NCBI GenBank assembly: GCA_030549205.1 | Contig: JAUKTV010000009.1 | Span: 1,302,001 to 1,366,000, forward strand | DNA length: 64,000 bases | Direction of reading: 5' to 3' | From: Apiosordaria backusii | Taxonomy: Eukaryota; Ascomycota; Sordariomycetes; Sordariales; Lasiosphaeriaceae | Shown here: piece by piece, positions 48,202 to 59,036 of the stretch | How positions within the stretch are numbered: the stretch's first letter is position 1 | Layout: each line of letters begins with the position of its first letter | Notes under the pieces: model-generated | What the model was told of the DNA's origin: nothing | The model's database searches: none | The model's input: the letters and a program-made list of their open reading frames with translations, nothing else | Position numbers and translations under genes: made by a program

Positions 48202-51200
48202 ATGTCAACATCTCCAGAACAGAGCCCGGTCAATGGGCACCACTCGCCCTCGGCGGACGAGCATACTCCATACTATGGAAACGGTAACCAAAGCGATAGC
48301 GATCTCTCCGACGTTCAGCATGCGCCAGTCGACGCTGGTACCCCCGAGTCTCACGATGCCGACGCGGACGCGGATGCCGATGACGTCGGATCACCGATTG
48401 GGCACCCCGAGGTGACCTTACAAGAGCCGTCCGATTCAGAGGATAACGATGTGTCAGATGACGGGGACTTCGACGCGGCGGGCAGCCCTGCGTCTGTCCA
48501 GAGTCACAATGATAATACCCGCACCATGTCGGTGTCAGAACGGCCCGCCCCCAAGCGGAAAGCTGCACAAGTAGTCGAGGAAGATTTCATGAGGGAGAAC
48601 CCAGAGTTATATGGGTTGAGACGTAGCGTACGGCCTTGCCAATTCTCCCATTGTAACACCATAGCTAACAAACCTTGTAGTCGCGTCCTACACAACGTCG
48701 CAAGGTCGTAAGTGCATGATCGCGCACTGTAATTGAGGGATATACTCTAATATGATAACGCAGGTCGACTCAGATGAGGAAGAAGAGGCATCCGATTCCG
48801 ATGCTACCCCTGCTCCGCGTAAAGCGAACAAGCGGCGCCGGTTGGAACGCTCAGCTCCTGGTATGTTGAAGACCTTTGTCGCAAAAATCTGTGATATAAG
48901 CCACGTCGCTGACCTTCAATCAATCGCACAGTATCCAAACGTGGCACGCCAATGCGCCAAACATCGGTTGACGACTCGGAATCGGATACCTACGGCGGCG
49001 CGAGAGCCCGGAGCTTTCAGAAAAAGGCTCGGCGGCAACAGGAGTTGCAACCGGCACTCGCCTTGGCGGAGAAGCGGTGGTCGAGCCGGCGTGCCGCCCA
49101 AGTATCCGCCGGCGCGTACCAGGAGAGCGAAGCCGGAGAAGAGGACGAGTCAGAGCTTACACCAAATTACTGGGCCCAGGATGTGGAAGACAACTCACCA
49201 TATATTGAGAAGATTCTCCGTCACCGTCTAAAAGAGGGATTGGAGCTCTCAGACGAGACCACCCGCAACGACTTTGAGTATTACATCAAATGGCAAGGCA
49301 AGTCACATCTCCACGACACATGGGAGACCACGGCAACTGTCGCCGGGTATCGTGGCTTCCGCCGTCTCGAAAACTACTACCGGAAAGTCGTCGAGTACGA
49401 ACTAGAGATGAAGCTTGGTGGTGATGACGTGAGCCCCGAGCAACGTGAGCAGTGGCTTTTGGATCGTGAACGTGAAGAAGAGGCACTGGCAGATTACACA
49501 AAGGTCGAGCGGATCGTCCATGTCCGTGAAGGGGACGAAGAGACAGAATACCTTGTAAAGTGGAAGGGCCTCCAGTATGACGACTGCACTTGGGAAGTTG
49601 AATCCCTGGTGACCGAGCACGCCCAGGACAAGATCGACCAGTACCTTGCTCGTTCCCAACGGTCTTGGCAATCTGATCGCAAGGAGACCAACCTCGACAC
49701 CCGGTCGCGAATGACCAAGCTTGAGGAACAGCCAGACTACATCCAAGGAGGACAACTTCGCGAATTCCAGTTGAAGGGGCTCAACTTCCTCGCTCTGAAC
49801 TGGACGCGTGGTAACAATGTCATTCTGGCCGATGAGATGGGTCTCGGCAAGACGGTTCAGACAGTGTCGTTTCTCAGCTGGCTCAGAAATGAGCGCGGCC
49901 AAGAAGGGCCGTTCTTGGTTGTAGCACCGCTCAGTGTTATCCCAGCATGGTGTGACACCTTCAACCACTGGTCTCCAGATCTCAATTATGTTGTCTACCT
50001 TGGCCCGGAGGCAGCGCGGTCCAACATTCGGGAATACGAACTTTTTGTCGATGGCAACCCCAAGAAGCCCAAGTTCAATGTTCTGGTTACTTCCTACGAC
50101 TACATTTTGGCTGATGCAGACCATCTCAAGGGCATCAAGTGGCAGGTTCTTGCTGTGGACGAGGCACATCGTCTGAAGAATCGCGAGTCACAACTGTACG
50201 TCAAATTAAACAACTTCGGCGTCCCCAGCAAAGTGCTCATCACCGGTACACCCATTCAAAATAACCTTGCTGAGCTTTCGGCTCTTTTGGATTTCTTGAA
50301 TCCAGGCAAGGTCTTGATTGACGAAGAGCTGGAGCTCCTCTCCACCGCCGATAGCAAGGAGCCGGTAGACGAGCAGTTGGATGAGGCCAAGCGGCTCAAG
50401 ACACAGGCCAAGCTCCAGGAGCTGCATAAATCCATTGCGCCATACATCTTGCGTCGTACCAAGGAGACGGTCGAATCAGACTTGCCTCCCAAGACGGAAA
50501 AAATCATTCGTGTCGAGCTGTCAGATCTTCAGCTGGAGTATTACAAGAATATCTTGACTCGAAACTACGCAGCCCTCAGCGACGCCAGCAACGGTCACAA
50601 GCAGTCCCTCCTGAATATCATGATGGAACTCAAGAAAGTCAGCAACCACCCATACATGTTCCAGGGCGCGGAAGAGCGAGTTCTTGCTAGTGGAAACGGC
50701 CGCCGGGAGGACGCGGTCAAGGGTCTGATCACCAGCAGTGGCAAAATGATGCTTCTAGACCAGCTTCTCGCGAAGCTGAAGAAGGATGGGCATCGCGTGC
50801 TAATCTTTAGTCAGATGGTTAAGATGCTTGACATCCTGGCAGATTACTTGCGGATCCGTGGTTATCAGTTCCAACGTCTTGACGGCACAATTCCTGCCGG
50901 TCCCCGTCGTCTGGCAATCAACCACTTCAATGCAGACGACAGTGACGACTTTTGTTTCCTCCTGTCGACAAGAGCCGGTGGCCTTGGTATCAACCTGATG
51001 ACAGCAGACACCGTTATCATATACGATTCGGACTGGAACCCGCAGGCAGATCTACAAGCGATGGCCCGTGCTCACAGAATCGGCCAGAAGAGGCCCGTGA
51101 ATGTATATCGCCTGGTTGCGAAGCAGACTATCGAGGAGGAAGTCGTGAAGCGCGCCCGGAACAAGCTGTTCCTCGAGTATCTGACCATCCAGGCCGGTGT

Positions 51201-53534
51201 GACAGACGAGGGCAAAGCTCTCCGCGAGCAATTCAAAGAGCGGGGCATGAAGATGGACGAAGCAAAGACAGCCGAGGACATTTCAATGATTCTGAAGATG
51301 CGCTCACAGAACCTGTTTGAGCAGTCGGGCAACCAACAAAAGCTGGAACAGCTCGATATTGACGCAATTCTTGAAAACGCCGAAGTCACCAAGACAGACG
51401 TGGATGACAAAATCAATCTGAGCAGTGGTGGTATCGACTGGGACAACTGGATGCATTTTACCGATGTCAAAGTGGATGACTTGGCCCTTGACTGGGATCA
51501 GATCATTCCCGCCGACCAGCTTGCTGCCATCAAGGCTGAGGAGGACAAAAAGGAGCACGAAGAGTACCTCGCCAAAGCCATGGAAGAGTCCGCACCACGC
51601 AAGGCCGCCATCAAGGGCTCTAAAAAGAATGCTGAAAACGAGAGGGCCGAACGTCTTGCCAAGAAGCGACAGCGTGAGAAACTGGAACTCGAAGAATTCG
51701 AGGAACAGCGAGCGCAGGCCTCGGATCCTAGGCGCCCGCTCAATGAGAAGGAAACGCGCAACCTTATCCGAGCATTCTTCCGTTACGGCGACTTTGATGA
51801 TCGGGAAGACGAACTGGTCCAGGACGCCCGACTCAGTGACCGAGACCGAGAGTTCTTGAAGGGCATCATTGACGATCTCGTGGCTCTGAGCAAGCAAGCA
51901 GTTGATCTAAACAATGAGAAACTACGTGGAGAAGAAGAGCGAGCTGGCAAACCGCTCGCCAAGAAGGACAAGAAGGCTGTTCTGGTGGATTTTGGTGAGG
52001 TGCGCAAAGTCAACGCTGAGACAGTGGTGGAGAGACCGCCTCAGCTCAAGCTTCTGCGTCGCGTGCTTGCGGAGCACGGCGACATATTGACCTTCCGTCT
52101 TCCCGAGGCAGCCAAGTCCGCCGCCTACAGCTGTGAATGGGGTGCACGGGAGGATGGAATGCTTCTCGTCGGTATTGATAGGTACGGGTTCGGTGCTTGG
52201 ACTCAGATTCGAGACGATCCGGAGCTGAACATGCAAGACAAGTTCTTCCTTGAAGAACATCGTGTTGATAAGAAAGAGGAGCGTCGCAAAGGAGACGAAA
52301 AGGGTATACAATCGCCCGGTGCCGTCCACTTGGTTCGGCGGTCCGAGTATCTCCTCTCCGTGCTTTTGGCCAAGTACTCCAACGACGCCAATGCCAAAAA
52401 GGCCGTTGAGAACCATCATCGTAGCAAGAAATTGCTGATGAACGGAGGCCGCCGCGCTGACGCCGGCTCTGTCTCGGCTTCTCCTGCCCCGCAGATGTCC
52501 AAGAAAAATAGCCGCGATCGCAACTACGCCCATGCCGAACACCACCGGTCCTACAGCAATGGAAATGACCGTGGCACACCCCGGCCCGATAAGCGGAAGT
52601 ATGCCGACGATTATGATGATCGTGGCTCCAAGCATCGTCGGTTGGAGGCTGATGGGAAGCACGATAAGAAGCCTCGGGAGAAGGAAAGGCCGAAGATGGA
52701 TCCTGAGACTATGGAGAGGTACAAGCGAGACAGGCAGAAAGCGGTTGATCGGTTCTGGGAATTGGCAAACTTGAAAGACGAAGAGATCAACCATTCGGAC
52801 AATTTACAACTGGTCTGGTCACTTCTCCGTCCGCTCAAGAAGAACATGGAGCGCATCATGTGTTCCAAGGAGCTTTTCCCTGCCGCTAAGCAGCGAGCCA
52901 AGGTCCTCGGCGCGGAAATCCGTGAGTTCGGTAACTTCTTGAAAGATTTGCGAGCTAAGAACCCCGAACTTGAGGGCGAGGGTCTTGAAACCCAGTTCTG
53001 GTAAGTCTGCCCAATTCGCTAGATGTGGCTCGAATATTTTGCTAACACTTCAACAGGGAATTCCTGTCTTCGATTTGGCCTCTTGGAGATGTCAAGGTCT
53101 CTGGCAAGCGGCTTCAAAAGATGTACGGGGACTTGGAGGAACGTGGTAGGGACCGGCATGATGAGAAGCAGCCCTCAGAACCGAGACGTGGCAGACATCC
53201 GGATCTTGAGGATGGGGAGATCGCGAGCGACCGCGACGATCGGCGGGCGCGTCACCCTTATCGTGATGACCGGCGCGAAGAGCGCAGAGAGGAGCGGAAG
53301 GACCGCCGTGATGATCGTCGGGACGACCGTCGCGATGACCGTCGTGATGACTATCGTCGGGATGACCGCCGGGATAGCCGTCGGGACGAGCCGGCACGCC
53401 GTAGCAACTACTATGATGACGACCGCCTCAACTTTCATCGGCATCGGCGTCCTGCCGACAACAACCAGGGGGCTTCCGCCCGCCATTCGTGGCAACAAAA
53501 CCGCAGCCCAACGACCCGCCACAGTCCCTACTAG
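48202..53534 (+). CDS. Chromatin remodeller CHD1
   Basis: CHD1 is an ATP-dependent remodeller that spaces nucleosomes over transcribed genes. Five exons (48202-48627, 48681-48707, 48764-48860, 48932-53000, 53057-53534) join to 1698 aa. The acidic N-terminus precedes tandem chromodomains (about residues 255-340 and 370-425). The SNF2 ATPase follows, with DEMGLGKT near 485 and DEAH near 593. The helicase C-terminal lobe follows (about 790-910, with HRIGQKRPV). A SANT/SLIDE-type DNA-binding region (about 1230-1340, GIDRYGFGAWTQI) and a C-terminal CHCT/DUF4208 helical domain (about 1452-1540) complete the family order. The last about 110 residues are Arg/Asp repeats and then a His/Arg-rich tail. 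Exon 2 is only 27 nt (SRPTQRRKV). The start is the first ATG of exon 1. It is convergent with the sirtuin. Confidence 0.96.
53275..53400 (+). repeat. RRDD coding repeat at CHD1 C-terminus
   Basis: These bases encode repeated Arg-Arg-Asp-Asp units (DRRDDRRDD type) from degenerate CGTCGNGATGAC-like 12-mers. The block lies after the last folded domain of CHD1. Confidence 0.8.
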
Positions 53535-55447
53535 TACTTTCTCATCTATGGTAGGTAGGCTGCGTTCTTCCTGGTATCGAAAACACACGGAAAAATGGAC
53601 AATGGGAATTGTTTATTCAACCAGCATTGATTGCATTCATCTGGCGTACTGGCACCATAAGGGGTTTTAACCGGGGATTGTTTTCATTTTCTCTCCTTGC
53701 TACATGCGAGAATTGATAAACGTTTTTTACATACCCGGGTATTGCATTTGGTTCAAAATAAGGAGTGGGTGATTCAGGGGAGAGGTGTGTGAGAGGAGTT
53801 TCACGTGGGTGTTTTACGATGAGTTTACCAGTTGGGTGAGGAAAGGGAGGTGGTTTATTTGAGGACTTTTTTTGGCCCGGCATTAGCGATGTGTTTTTGT
53901 GTTTTTGTAGTTTTTTGCTTCTATCTCTAATTTTTTTTCGTCTTCTTTGGCACTAGAGCGTGATTCCTTTTTTCTTGAGTCATGTCAGTTCATACAAGTG
54001 TGGTTGGTGTTTGTGTTTGGGACGCAAAATGAACAGATATGGCCATGCTAGGAGAGATGATGAGGGATGACACAACTTGAAAGTTCAAGCGAGCTATCAC
54101 TAGGGGTTGTACTTGGTCAGCGTCTGGGGGAGGTGTGACTATATTTATTCTATCTATTTATCTATCTAGGTACATTTCCAGTTGTGTGTTTTCTTTTTTT
54201 CGTCGGGGATGAACAAAAAAGCGGGTTGGTTTTTGAGTGTGTGTGGGAGTGTGTGTGTGGGTGGTGCAAAATATCATGAGATGGGATGAGAGAAGATGAG
54301 CGAGTATTATACAACCATGAGATGAGGGAGGTATGGAATCATTTAGAGTATAGCTGGAGAGAGTAGAGAGAGAGATAGATACTAAGTAGCGAAAAGAACA
54401 ACTTGCTACAAAAAATGAGAGAGATAAACCCGTATTTAAAATCTGTCTATCAACGCCTTGTGTGTGTTGGCGGCTGTCAATGACACTGCCGCCGCCGTCG
54501 TCAACAGCAAGTCACGTGAAAAAATAACGTTGCCGTCGTCCTCGCTAGCAAAACAGACGAAAGCTACCTAGCTTTCCATCATCCAACATTATTTCAGGTG
54601 TAGGCAAAAGTACAGAACATGGTATGCCCTTCACCAAGTAAATATTCCTCATCGTCCAATAGCAATATAGTAATAAACCATAGCATTGTGGTTGTTCCAA
54701 AAAAAAAAAAAAAAGAGAAAACGAAAAATATCATCTAATGAACCCCCTCCCCCCCAAAGCAGTCCTTGAACTCCAGTCCCAAGTAACCACCACTCTTAAA
54801 AACAGAAAAGACAAAACCACTTTTTGTTCCTTCCCTTTCTCTCCTTCTTTCTTGCCCCCGAACTCCACAAGACTGACCTGACTGACTTGTTCCTCCTCCT
54901 CCCATATATGATGATCTCTGACTGAAGTGAAGCAGAGTGAAAAAAAAAACCGAAACGGTATGTGCGGTTGGGGTATGTATGTACTGCGATGAAATTGTGA
55001 TGAATGCGGATGGAATGTGTTATGTACCCAGTTGCCCCTCCCCATCACCATTGAGAAGGAGAAATACAGTGCTTCTCGAAAACACCCAAATCTGAAATAC
55101 TGAGTCGTCGTTTATAATCTGACGACCACCGCTGGCTTGACCTCCCAATGTGACAGTATGTTGACCATCAATGGTGATAAAAAAGCCGCCCAGACAGATA
55201 AAAAAACTAAGTCAACCAACCAGCTTCTAGCTTTTTTCTCTCCCTGTCGATGCTAAACAGAAAACGCCGTGGTGTGCTATGGGAAAAATATGGCGAGTGA
55301 TGATGGAAAACACAAAACCGCCGGTTTGTTGCTGATAAGAAGGATCCGGCAGAAGAGCGCTGTGACTCGTAGACCTCCAGTTACCACCCAAACTGGCTTG
55401 TTTGCTCATGGAAGGAATTGCACAACAACCCCCATCATCAAAGCCAG
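53535..55447. other. CHD1-sirtuin convergent spacer
   Basis: This 1.9 kb stretch between two stop codons is rich in simple sequence: T runs near 53920-53940, TATC repeats near 54150-54170, GT-rich sequence near 54235-54270 and an A16 run at 54699-54714. An 88-codon minus-strand frame at 53617-53883 lies opposite the CHD1 3' UTR and is not supported as a gene. Confidence 0.55.
54699..54714 (+). repeat. A16 homopolymer run
   Basis: Sixteen consecutive A residues in the convergent spacer between CHD1 and the sirtuin. There is no gene or retroposed sequence next to it that I can recognise. Confidence 0.75.
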
Positions 55448-57423
55448 TCAATCAATGAGATGACCCATGCTCCTCGGCTTGCTACCTGGCGAGATTGTCT
55501 TGATGGCTGAGGCGGCGAACTCCTGGGTGGTGGGCGTTCTCGGTGGGCTGGATGTACAGCCAGCAGCTGGGACCACCAGAGGTGCTGGCCGGCGAACATA
55601 ATCCTTGGGCCGCAACGAAGGCAGTCCGCCGGGTGGCGAGTCGTCTGGCGCGGATGACAAGTCGGAGGAGTCGGGGTCCAAAAACTGCTTTTGGGGGGCC
55701 TTGGTCTCTTTTGCAGATACCGCCTTGGTCGCTTTGAATGTCTGGTTGATCCTGTTTGTAGGCTTGGGGGCCGCCTTCTTCGGCTGCCTCGGTTTTCGCT
55801 TGGGGCCCGCCTTTTGCGATGCAGGTGCCGACTCGTTGGCTTTGGCAGTGCCAAAGCTGAGAGTGCTTTGCTTTGGGGGTCTGCCCCTCGGCTTTGCTGC
55901 TGGAAGAAGTGCATTGCGGAGCTTGGGGCTCGCAATGGGCGTTGGCATGCCACCTTGCTCGGCGAGTTTCGACTTGCGATTGCTCGGGGTATGTACCTCC
56001 CGTGAGGATTGCGAAGATTGCGACGACTCGAAGCCCTCGTCGTCGGCTGTCCTTTTCCGCTTGCGCTCAAGAAGAATGTCGATCCTGTTCCGCTCCAGGT
56101 TGGTCGCATAACGCTTCTCTTTCAGCTCATCTCCTGTAACCATGTAGGACTCCCGGTCTCCTATATCTTGCTGATCCCACCGTGGCAAGCTAACCAATTC
56201 GGCAACATCGTCACACTTCGCCTTGATGACCAGATCCCAGCAATCCTTGAATTCGGTGCCCTGTGGCTCTGGGTCGAGATTAATCCAGGCAGTAAGGCCA
56301 TCTCGCTTGCTCCGGGTGAGCTGGCAGAGTTCCTTGACAAGCCTCCGCACGCCTGGAATTTTGAGCGTCGTACCCACAACAATGACGGCGTCAGGAACCC
56401 TCCGCAGATCCGCCTTTGAAACCATTCCAATAGCATCCTCATCGGGGTTGTATTCGTTGTAGAGCACAATCCTTGGGCGCAGCTTGCCGATACCGTGACT
56501 TCGCTTCCCCGCAAAAGCGGTTCGTACCTCGTCCTGTTCCTTGCATTTCTCGCAGAGTGGGGGCTCCGGGCCTTGAAATAGTGACGGGTTGAACGGCTCC
56601 AGGTGGTTACATTTTGTGCACACCATCTTCTCCAAGCCACCGTGGAGTTGAATTGTCGTTGGCCATGGCCCTTTGCTGTTCAGGGGCACATTGGTCGCAA
56701 GCGGTGGCATCTGAGTATCCAAACTGTCGATATTCTGAGTGTACAAGCGCATGAGCCGGCCTTCTGCCGCAATGGATGCCAGCATGTGGTGGAACGGGGT
56801 TGGCTTCGCATCTGATGCCATCTGCGACAGCTCACGGACCATGTCGTGGAAGGAGGTGGTGGATGAGTCGTGCTTGTAGACAGAGGCGTCAAAGAGATGC
56901 TTTCCAGACGCCTTGAGCTTGTGTTGGCCGCGCAGTGTCGTAAAGAGACCTGTCGACGAGCGGAAGTCGGGAACTATGCGGCGTATCAGTCAGCATTTGG
57001 GGCGCAAAAGTTGCAAGGCTGAGTGGGTGACCTACTGCCTGCGGAAACAGAGATTCCGGCGCCCGCAATCACAACGATCTTCTTCTTTTTTCTCAAAGCT
57101 GTCAAAAGCCTACGAAGGTTCTCTTCGTCCTCGTCACCATAATTCTCCAGGTCAACATACTCGGTCGTGCGGGGCCAGGGCGGCGTGACGCGACGGCGCT
57201 TAGTTGGCGGGGGACCGTCTGTCCGTACCCGAATCTCTCCAGGAAGGTCCTGCATGTCGTATGATTTTCTTGGAGTTGCACTGCCCGAGGTAGTCGCGCT
57301 GGAACTCGGTGACGGGTATCGGTTGGAGACATCCATGGCGGGCGAAGGGGGAGAAGGGGATTGTGAAAGAACCGAGAGCGGAGACGATGGGGGAGACGCC
57401 GTTGAGTGTTTTGAATACGCCAT
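55448..57423 (-). CDS. Sirtuin, Hst3/Hst4-like NAD-dependent deacetylase
   Basis: This is a class I sirtuin. Relatives Hst3/Hst4 remove acetyl groups from histone H3 Lys56 in the nucleus. Exon 1 (57423-57036) and exon 2 (56973-55448) join to 637 aa. The 62-nt intron interrupts the NAD-binding motif, and the join restores GAGISVSAGIPDFRS (about residues 117-135). Also present are TQNID (about 208-212), the catalytic His in QLHGG (H240), the zinc cysteines C248, C251, C270 and C273, and VVGTTLKIPGVRRLVKEL (about 328-345), which resembles Hst3 more than Sir2. The C-terminal 250 residues are a low-complexity basic tail with a KPRGRPPK AT-hook-like motif near 490. I chose the ATG at 57423 (MAYSKH). 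An in-frame ATG at 57456 would add 11 residues. It is divergent from MED16. Confidence 0.9.
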
Positions 57424-59036
57424 GATGGCGGTCTTAGTTGGCGCCAAAGCGAACAAAACCCAGCGGTCCCAATGGTGTGGCTGAAGAAGGGTTGTCCGTT
57501 TTGCAGGGGCCGAGGGTTGAAAGGGACAAGACGAGCGGAAAGCGGTGTTGGTGAACTGTTATATCATGACGAGATGCCTAAGCCCAGTGTGTAAGCATTT
57601 TTTCAGGGTTTGCGCGCACAATAGTACAATAGGTCAGGCGCGTTGACAATAGCTGAATAGTCGCGCTCTTGGGTGGTGTGTGGTTCACGCGTCGCTGCGT
57701 GAATGGGACAAAATGAGGGTGGTTGAAAGTGGAATTACATACCTACGGCTGGGCATTGTTCGAGGTTGACGTTCTTTGCCAGGGCGCAGCAAAGCGCAGA
57801 AAGGAGATGCAAGTGAAAGCCAACCAAAAACACGGGCCGCGACAGCCAAGAAAAAGCCCCAGAAAATACCGCTCCCCTGGCACGATCCACTGTGCGTTCA
57901 TCGGGGCAACCGTTAGGTCAGATAGAAAGTATCTGTAGATCCAGCATTATCTGAACATAACGTCCAAAGTAGGGACCAGATCCAGTGGAGATGGACAACT
58001 CGTGGAGCAAGTATACCGCCCAGACCCAACTTAGGTCCTTCAAGCAAGATTTTCTATTTTGACACTCGTGGGTGCCTCCTGCATGTCCACGATTGCTCTC
58101 TGCGGTCTTTGGGCATTGAAATGGCCCGTGCGAGGCTGGGATGGGTAGGAACCGAATTCCTTGACGCTACAACAACTTTTGATGCTCGGCTGGGCCAATT
58201 CATCTCCTGGCGATCCTGTCCTCTTTTACCCGGGCGTACGGGACGAGTGCGGGTTTGCTTTGCTGTATCTACCCGACGGATCTTTGGTTGTGTAGTCCAG
58301 TAATCTCGAATAATATATCATTGAGGGGAGCATGGCTGATCTCTACAAGCAAGATGACGTGCGTGTGCTCCAGAGGTACAGAAAGGTACGTACCTGAAGA
58401 AGGGGGTGTTGCCCGGAAACCAGCTTGGCATGCAGCGCTTGCAAGGGTCGGCAGCCACAACATGTGGCTTTGTCAGCCTGCCGGGTGCCGTTCACCAGTG
58501 GTGCAGCAAGGCTCCGCGGTTCGCTTGTTGCTCCAGTCGGGAGCCTCCTACCTATACACTAACATACTTGTGCTGCCACAGAGCACCGCTCAGTAGGTAT
58601 ATAAAGCATCTACACGTAGAACAATACGATCATCCAACAACCATCAACTTCCATCAACGTTTCATAGTCATCATCAAAACACTGAAACCACAATCCAGTG
58701 GCAATATCATTTCAGACAGTGGTGTCTCTCGAGCTTGGTTTAAATCGCAGGTTGCTTCCAAGTTCACATTATATCCAGCAAGTGGGACCTAGCCCCCGGA
58801 AACACACCCACCACCTCACGATACGAATCTTATAGGCACAGTTCTATGGTAATACATAGTTCGAAACAAACGCCCAAAAATCTGTGAATTCAAGCTCACC
58901 GTTGTACTAGAACAGACTTCACCCAACCCAATTGCGGGCACACCCCCAAACTGCCCATTAGGCAATCCACTAAAACGTTCGACGGCGTTGAGTTTGAAGT
59001 CTTGCCAGCAAGCCGAGGGCGGCGGCCCACCACGTC
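57424..59036. promoter_or_regulatory. Divergent intergenic region, sirtuin / MED16
   Basis: This 1.6 kb region has no supported gene. On the plus strand a TATATAAA box at 58598-58605 is followed by a CA- and TCA-rich stretch (about 58620-58690) that resembles a fungal mRNA leader. The next recognisable start is the MED16 ATG about 430 bases downstream. Confidence 0.5.
58598..58605 (+). promoter_or_regulatory. TATA-box-like element upstream of MED16
   Basis: TATATAAA lies 432 bases before the MED16 ATG and just before a pyrimidine/CA-rich leader-like sequence. It may set the MED16 transcription start or that of an unannotated noncoding transcript. Confidence 0.4.

Noticed and set aside
51922..52794. 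290-codon minus-strand frame
   Set aside because: Antisense to CHD1 coding sequence.
53617..53883. 88-codon minus-strand frame opposite the CHD1 3' end
   Set aside because: Short, unmatched to any family I know and within a UTR-like region.
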